Shown piece after piece: positions 15,721-19,890 of a DNA stretch of 19,890 bases. This DNA comes from Planctomycetaceae bacterium (lineage in GTDB: Bacteria > Planctomycetota > Planctomycetia > Planctomycetales > Planctomycetaceae), in assembly GCA_003445035.1 (NCBI GenBank), contig DLVV01000037.1, forward strand, positions 1,084 through 20,973. The letters run 5' to 3'. Within the stretch, counting starts at the first letter, position 1; the number at the start of each line of letters is the position of its first letter. The position numbers and the translations under genes are program-made. The notes under the pieces are model-generated. The model searched no databases. It saw nothing but the letters and a program-made list of their open reading frames with translations, and was not told where the DNA came from.

Positions 15721-16521
15721 CTAACCCGCCGCGATCGTCCGCAGTATGGAAACGGCACGAGTGGCATCGTCGGCGGGGTCATCGCCGCCGGAGGCCCCGG
15801 CGGTCAGCCAGCCGGGGTATTCAGCCTCGGCCAGAACCGCCAGCATCTCGTCCCAGACCACCTCGCCTCGCCCGACCGGCACCTCGCGAAACGACCCGTC
15901 AGAAGCGCGGACCGCATCCCGTGCCCACACGTGTTTCACCACGTCGAACAGCTCGCGGAACGTCTCGACCGGATTGATTCCTCGGCCGCTCCAGGCGGCG
16001 GGATTGAAGTCGACACCGATCGGGCCCGCGTCGACATCGTCGAGCAACCCCTTGAATTTCTCGAGGTCGGAGGCGGCGACATCGATGACGGGGATGGCAC
16101 CGACGTGGTTGCCGTGTCGAGCGAGGTCGTTGAGGACTTCGACCAGCAGGTCCCGGTCGTTGCGACCCGCCTCGTTCACCTCGTCGGACGGAATCGGTCC
16201 GATTCCCAGCGTGACCACATCGGTTCCCAGTGCCCTGGCGAAAGTTAACGCGGACCGCACTGCCTCGACGCGGGCATCGAGGTCGCGTCGGTCGGCGAAT
16301 CCCCGTCGGGTGGGGAAACTGGTCGCGGCGAGGGCGAGCCCGAGTTCATCGAGGTGCTTGCGGAAGTGCCGGATGGAGGTCGAAGAGAACTCGGACGGCT
16401 TGATCCCGTATCGCGTGTCGACCAGAACGCCCTCGGCCCCGGTCCTGGCGGCTCGCTTGAGAGCGGATTTCAACTGGTCACCAAAGACCGAGAGAGCGAC
16501 GCAACAGCGGAGGCGGTGCAT
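15721..16521 (-). CDS. Sugar phosphate isomerase/epimerase-like TIM-barrel protein with eroded metal site
   Basis: The protein is 266 aa from ATG 16521; the frame extends to a TTG at 16545, which I consider less likely. The overall pattern fits the AP-endonuclease-2 / xylose-isomerase-like TIM-barrel family: YVHAKD-type strand as VKHVWARDAV, then VPVGRGEVVWDEMLAVLAEAEYPGWLT near the C-terminus. Active members use four metal ligands (E, D, H, E in D-tagatose 3-epimerase). Here D171 in GVDFNPAAW and H197 are kept, but strand 5 has Asp (D147 in IPVID) and strand 8 has Ala-Gly (TAGASGG) where a Glu is expected. It may therefore have a changed or no catalytic activity. It sits between an alpha/beta hydrolase gene (107 bp upstream) and xseA (33 bp downstream). 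No signal peptide is visible. Confidence 0.8.
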   Translation of the reverse strand: MHRLRCCVALSVFGDQLKSALKRAARTGAEGVLVDTRYGIKPSEFSSTSIRHFRKHLDELGLALAATSFPTRRGFADRRDLDARVEAVRSALTFARALGTDVVTLGIGPIPSDEVNEAGRNDRDLLVEVLNDLARHGNHVGAIPVIDVAASDLEKFKGLLDDVDAGPIGVDFNPAAWSGRGINPVETFRELFDVVKHVWARDAVRASDGSFREVPVGRGEVVWDEMLAVLAEAEYPGWLTAGASGGDDPADDATRAVSILRTIAAG

Positions 16522-16628
16522 GGCGGGGAAGTTTCCCTGTAACAACGGATCGTGGAGGGATTGAAACGGATTGTCACGACACGTTCAAGAAGCCGCGACC
16601 AACCCGTACGTCTTCGCTGTGATCTGGC

Positions 16629-17474
16629 TCAGCCGGTGCCCAACCACTCCACGGCTCGTCGAAGCGGCTCGTCAGGATCGTTGGTGTAGTGCATGTCCGC
16701 CCCTGCGATCAACTCGACGGCCAGTCGTTCGGCGGGGATTTCCAGCGCGGCCAGGTCAACGGGAAGGCTGCCGAAGGCCGGTGAGCGTTCGACGCTGTCA
16801 CCGCCGACGAGCACCAGGACCGGGCAGGAGACCTGTGGCAGGTGCCGGACCAGGTCGTAACGGTCCTCGGGACCATATTTCTCGATGTAACCCGCGGCAC
16901 GAATCCACATTGGCAACGGTTGTCGAACCGGGATCAACTCGTCGCCACGATCCGCTTCGACCATCTCACAGGCCCGAGCATAGTCCTCACGAAACGGTTC
17001 GGCTGCCGGATGCTGTTGGAACATCCGGTGACAGAAGCGTGGCGGGGAGATGGCGATGATCGCGGCGGGGTCGACGGCCCCGGCCGCCGTGGCGTAGATC
17101 GACTTGACCCCGCCCATGCTGTGGCCGACCAGCACGATGCGTTCCCAGTCACGTTCCCGACCCCAGGCGCACCACGCGGCCAGGTCGAGTTGGCAGTCGT
17201 CGATCTGCTCGAGAGCCGCTCCCCCCCGGCCTCCCGCCAGCCCGTCGTGACCTCGCGTGTTGATTCTCAACGCCGGCGTTCCCGCTGCGGCGACGGTTGC
17301 GGCGGCGTGTTCGAGGATTCCGGGCGAGTAGAAATTGTTCCCCGTGCCGTGAACCAGGATCACCAGGTCGGCCGGCCAGGCCCGCGGGCCGGACGGGGCA
17401 GCGGCTGGCCGGAGCAGTGCCCCGTCCAGGCGGACGTTGTCGTCGGTGCGGGTCCTGATCAGTTCGACCGTCAT
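16629..17474 (-). CDS. Alpha/beta hydrolase, cytosolic
   Basis: This 281-aa protein has the alpha/beta hydrolase fold with a full catalytic set: oxyanion HGTGNNF (42-48), nucleophile S119 in VGHSMGG, likely acid D226 in VGGDSVE, and H262 in GADMHYTND. No signal peptide is visible. RGHDGL (74-79) after strand 4 is common in planctomycete esterase/lipase-like members. The ATG overlaps the stop of the secreted hydrolase by 4 bases (ATGA), so the two are translationally coupled. A pathway in which the secreted enzyme releases a product that this enzyme processes further inside the cell is inference only. The ester or other substrate is unknown. Confidence 0.88.
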   Translation of the reverse strand: MTVELIRTRTDDNVRLDGALLRPAAAPSGPRAWPADLVILVHGTGNNFYSPGILEHAAATVAAAGTPALRINTRGHDGLAGGRGGAALEQIDDCQLDLAAWCAWGRERDWERIVLVGHSMGGVKSIYATAAGAVDPAAIIAISPPRFCHRMFQQHPAAEPFREDYARACEMVEADRGDELIPVRQPLPMWIRAAGYIEKYGPEDRYDLVRHLPQVSCPVLVLVGGDSVERSPAFGSLPVDLAALEIPAERLAVELIAGADMHYTNDPDEPLRRAVEWLGTG

Positions 17475-18757
17475 CGGTCGTCCTTCGCCTTCTTCTTGCC
17501 GTTATCGAGTTCGGCCAGTCTCTTGCGGAGTGCCGGGATACGCTTCCGGGCCTGTTGGACCGCGTCGGCATCCTGCCCGTCCTGCAGGATGCGAGACCAG
17601 AGCGTGACGGCGAACTTCAGCATGTCGGCTCGACCTGGGGCGTACTGCTTGGGCAGCGGTCCACTGCCGTAAGCGTCGATGCCGCGTGCGCGGGCGATCA
17701 GGATCCGCCGTTGTTCAGCGATGTCCTGTTTTTCCCACGGCCGTTGGTCCCGTGCCTCGTATTTCAACAGGGTGTTTTCGGCTGTTGCGGCCTCGGGCAG
17801 TCCGGTCCAGCGGACACGGATTCCCTTCAGTTGCATCAATCCCGAGTAGAGCGTGCCAGGATCGGTGAGCCGCTTGTTGGCTTCGGCCAACACCGCCCGT
17901 GCAGTGGCCTGGCGGTCTGGCGCTGTGCCGGGAGCCAGTCGCGATGCGGGCCAGGCGGTGGCCAGTTTCTTTCGCCGTGGTTGGTCCTGCTCGAGCCATT
18001 CGAAGACCGCGGGGACCGGCCCCGCCGGCACCGAGTGTCCCGCACCCGGTTCGACCCACACTCTCGTGCGGACTCCCACTTCCTTCAACTGGGGACCGCG
18101 GAATCGTTCGACCTCGCCACGATTGAAATCGGTTTCTCCGGTCACCAGCGCCACGCTCAGTCGGTCCATCACCCTGTGCCGCAACCAGGATTCCGGTCTC
18201 AGGTCCCCGGCCGCACAGAAGCTGACGATTCCTCCGAACATCTCGGGCAAGGCGAACCCGATCGTGCAGGCCACTCGGCCGCCTCCCGAGAAACCCGCCA
18301 GGTAGGTGCGTTCGGGATCGATCGGGTATCTGCGGCGGAGGTCATCAAGGACATCGAGCACGATATTGACCCGCCGCGGGAACGGGCAGCGGTTTCCCGC
18401 GCCCCGCGGGCTCGCCAACAGCACTCCTTGCCTGCGACAGGTTGACGTGAAGGCCGAGAACCCCGAGGGGTTGTCGCCGGGGGAGATGAACAACACGAGC
18501 GGCACCAGCTTGGTGGTCACCTTGGCCGGGACGACCAGGCGGTAGGTCTGTTCGGTCGAGACGTACCCCTTGGTCCACTCGGCCGGGGGCTTCGCCGGAC
18601 TCTGGTTTGAGAGTGCGAAGACCCAGTCGAGACGAGTGGGATTGGCGACGGTGACCCGGTCGTGGGTGCCTGGCGGCAGCGGCTCGGCCGAGTGGACTCG
18701 GCCGAGATTCAGTATGGCGAGGGTGGCCAGGACCACCAGCCCAGGTTGTCGACTCAT
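17471..18757 (-). CDS. Secreted alpha/beta hydrolase (dienelactone hydrolase / depolymerase-like) with helical Lys-rich tail
   Basis: The protein is 428 aa from ATG 18757. A nearby in-frame ATG at 18766 has GGGAG directly touching it, whereas the same GGGAG is 9 bases from 18757, so the latter start is preferred. An N-terminal signal peptide ends near VHSA|EP. The hydrolase domain has FISPGD (oxyanion region), nucleophile Ser in AGFSGGGRVA (about 157-166 counted from 18766), a probable Asp in TGETDFN, and His in GAGHSVPAG, as in dienelactone hydrolase and PHB-depolymerase-like proteins. Residues about 265-431 are an extra helical, charged domain ending in a Lys/Asp-rich tail (NGKKKAKDDR). The enzyme should act in the periplasm or outside. 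Its gene heads the minus-strand hydrolase-TIM barrel-xseAB series. Confidence 0.85.
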   Translation of the reverse strand: MSRQPGLVVLATLAILNLGRVHSAEPLPPGTHDRVTVANPTRLDWVFALSNQSPAKPPAEWTKGYVSTEQTYRLVVPAKVTTKLVPLVLFISPGDNPSGFSAFTSTCRRQGVLLASPRGAGNRCPFPRRVNIVLDVLDDLRRRYPIDPERTYLAGFSGGGRVACTIGFALPEMFGGIVSFCAAGDLRPESWLRHRVMDRLSVALVTGETDFNRGEVERFRGPQLKEVGVRTRVWVEPGAGHSVPAGPVPAVFEWLEQDQPRRKKLATAWPASRLAPGTAPDRQATARAVLAEANKRLTDPGTLYSGLMQLKGIRVRWTGLPEAATAENTLLKYEARDQRPWEKQDIAEQRRILIARARGIDAYGSGPLPKQYAPGRADMLKFAVTLWSRILQDGQDADAVQQARKRIPALRKRLAELDNGKKKAKDDR

Positions 18758-18866
18758 CAGCGGCATCTCCCGTCATGACCCAGGAATGTCACTCGTGCCT
18801 CTCATCCTCGCGCCGCTCCGGCAAAGGGTCAAGCAGCCCGGAGCGGTGGCTATCGTGCGTGAGTGG

Positions 18867-18895
18867 TTGACGACATCCGGAATGGTGCCGAGAAT
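18867..18895 (+). promoter_or_regulatory. Candidate sigma-70-type promoter for hisC
   Basis: TTGACG (18867-18872), a 17-bp spacer, and GAGAAT (18890-18895) match the -35/-10 consensus at 5/6 and 4/6 positions. The element ends about 42 bp before the hisC ATG. It lies in the 180-bp divergent space 18758-18937, which otherwise shows no gene or repeat. No matching promoter was found for the minus-strand hydrolase. Confidence 0.4.
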
Positions 18896-18937
18896 CGCCG
18901 TTTGGTCTCATCCGATTCTCCTCGACCCGGCGGTCTC

Positions 18938-19890
18938 ATGTCTTCCCCGTCACCTCCCTTTCGCCCCGACGTGGCCCGGTTGGCCGGGTATCTGCCCGGC
19001 GAGCAGCCCCAGGAGGAGGGGTGGGTGAAACTGAACACCAACGAGAACCCCTATCCTCCGTCACCGAAGGTGGTCGAGGCGATCCGGCAAGCGGCCGAGG
19101 GGCGTCTGAATCTCTATCCCGATCCGCTCGGACGGGATTTCTGCCGGGCGGCCGCCCGGTTGTTCGACGTTGATCCCGAGTGGATTATTCCGGGCAACGG
19201 GAGCGACGAGATCCTGACGATCCTGTTGAGGACCTTTGTCGATCCGGGGCAGAAGATCGCCTATCCCTATCCCAGTTACGTGCTGTACGAGACCCTGGGC
19301 CAGATCCAGGGAGCGGTGGTTGACCGGATCGCTTTGCGGGACGACTGGTCGTGGCCGCTTGAGGAGGCCGGGGGGCGGTTGGCGGACTGCCGTCTGCTGT
19401 TTGTGCCCAACCCGAACTCACCTTCGGGAAACCGGTTCCCCGACGAGGACCTGCTGCAACTGGTGCCCGATGACGGTGTGCTGGTGCTCGACGAGGCGTA
19501 CGGGGACTTCTGTGACGAACCGCACTCCGGCGAATTGCTGAGTTCGCAGGAGGCGGCGGGACGGATGGTGGTGACGCGGACACTGAGCAAATCGTACAGC
19601 CTGGCGGGGCTGCGATTGGGGTTCGGCGTGGCACACCCCGATCTGGTGGCGGGAATGAAAAAGGTCAAGGACAGTTACAACTGTGACACGCTGTCGCTGG
19701 CTGCCGGTGTGGCGGCATTGGAGGACAGCGATTGGATGTGTGAAAACGCTGCGAGGATTCGCCGGACACGGGTTCGGCTTGTCGAGGGTCTGGCCACCCG
19801 GGGGTTCGACGTGGTTCCCAGCCAGGCCAACTTCGTCTGGGCCACACATCCGGATGGAGAGCACCGGCGGCGGTTCGAGGCGCTGAAGAG
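18938..19890 (+). CDS. hisC: Histidinol-phosphate aminotransferase, 3' end outside window
   Basis: The frame is open from ATG 18938 to the right edge (317 codons visible of an expected 350-370). It is a PLP-dependent fold-type I aminotransferase, which converts imidazole acetol phosphate and glutamate to histidinol phosphate in histidine biosynthesis. Motifs in order are KLNTNENPYPPSP (31-43), typical of HisC; NLYPDPLG; IPGNGSDEI; PYPSY; FVPNPNSPSG, with the PLP-ring-contacting Asn; LVLDEAYGDF; and TLSKSYSLAGLRLGFG with Schiff-base lysine K218. No other his gene is in view, so an isolated hisC or a related enzyme such as CobD cannot be fully excluded, but the LNTNENP signature strongly favours HisC. 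Confidence 0.9.
   Translation, partial: MSSPSPPFRPDVARLAGYLPGEQPQEEGWVKLNTNENPYPPSPKVVEAIRQAAEGRLNLYPDPLGRDFCRAAARLFDVDPEWIIPGNGSDEILTILLRTFVDPGQKIAYPYPSYVLYETLGQIQGAVVDRIALRDDWSWPLEEAGGRLADCRLLFVPNPNSPSGNRFPDEDLLQLVPDDGVLVLDEAYGDFCDEPHSGELLSSQEAAGRMVVTRTLSKSYSLAGLRLGFGVAHPDLVAGMKKVKDSYNCDTLSLAAGVAALEDSDWMCENAARIRRTRVRLVEGLATRGFDVVPSQANFVWATHPDGEHRRRFEALK

Noticed and set aside
14038..16248. 736-codon plus-strand frame opposite xseB/xseA and the TIM-barrel gene
   Set aside because: It spans three well-supported genes on the other strand and has no coherent domain.
16526..16537. GGGAA-GT-TTCCC palindrome before the TIM-barrel start
   Set aside because: A two-base loop is too small for a hairpin, and the motif overlaps the likely ribosome-binding AGGGAAA. 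Chance is more likely than an operator.
16522..16545. TTG start at 16545 for the TIM-barrel gene
   Set aside because: It would add eight residues with no family match, whereas ATG 16521 has an AGGGAAA about 11 bases upstream.

Overview
This window is about 64-65 % G+C by eye and densely coded on both strands. It looks like chromosomal DNA from a planctomycete, probably a marine or otherwise aquatic Planctomycetota lineage. That placement is inferred. It rests on three membrane-anchored FG-GAP/ASPIC-UnbV beta-propeller proteins, a secreted GFSGGG hydrolase with a Lys-rich tail, poor Shine-Dalgarno sequences at many starts, and high GC with long shadow frames. I see no rRNA, tRNA, insertion sequence, phage gene or CRISPR array. 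I count 14 protein genes; the first and last run off the window.

Region A (1-5871, minus strand). Transcription would run MFS transporter -> amidase (stop and start share one base) -> ABC exporter -> membrane-anchored FG-GAP propeller protein (C-terminus outside the window). The first two genes are almost certainly co-translated. The ABC gene follows after 98 bp and the propeller gene after a further 48 bp, and that 48 bp can fold into a hairpin abutting the propeller start codon.

Region B (6025-14087, plus strand). This four-gene run diverges from region A across a 153-bp spacer holding a dyad. It encodes a sodium/solute symporter (SSF), an HpcH/HpaI-type aldolase with unusual active-site residues, and two consecutive TPR-like plus seven-bladed FG-GAP plus ASPIC/UnbV proteins. 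The aldolase and first propeller genes overlap, and the two propeller genes are one base apart, so this is a tight operon. It is the most likely place for an undescribed function. A working idea is that propeller proteins facing the periplasm or cell surface act with uptake by the symporter and cytosolic C-C bond chemistry by the aldolase. The substrate cannot be read from the sequence.

Region C (14084-18757, minus strand). Gene order in transcription is secreted alpha/beta hydrolase -> cytosolic alpha/beta hydrolase (ATGA overlap) -> TIM-barrel protein of the sugar-phosphate isomerase type with an eroded metal site -> xseA -> xseB (exonuclease VII). The xseB stop and the stop of the last region B gene share the palindrome CTAG, so the two operons converge with no space for a terminator.

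Region D (18938-19890, plus strand). A 5' part of a histidinol-phosphate aminotransferase gene (hisC) lies behind a plausible sigma-70-type promoter, divergent from region C.
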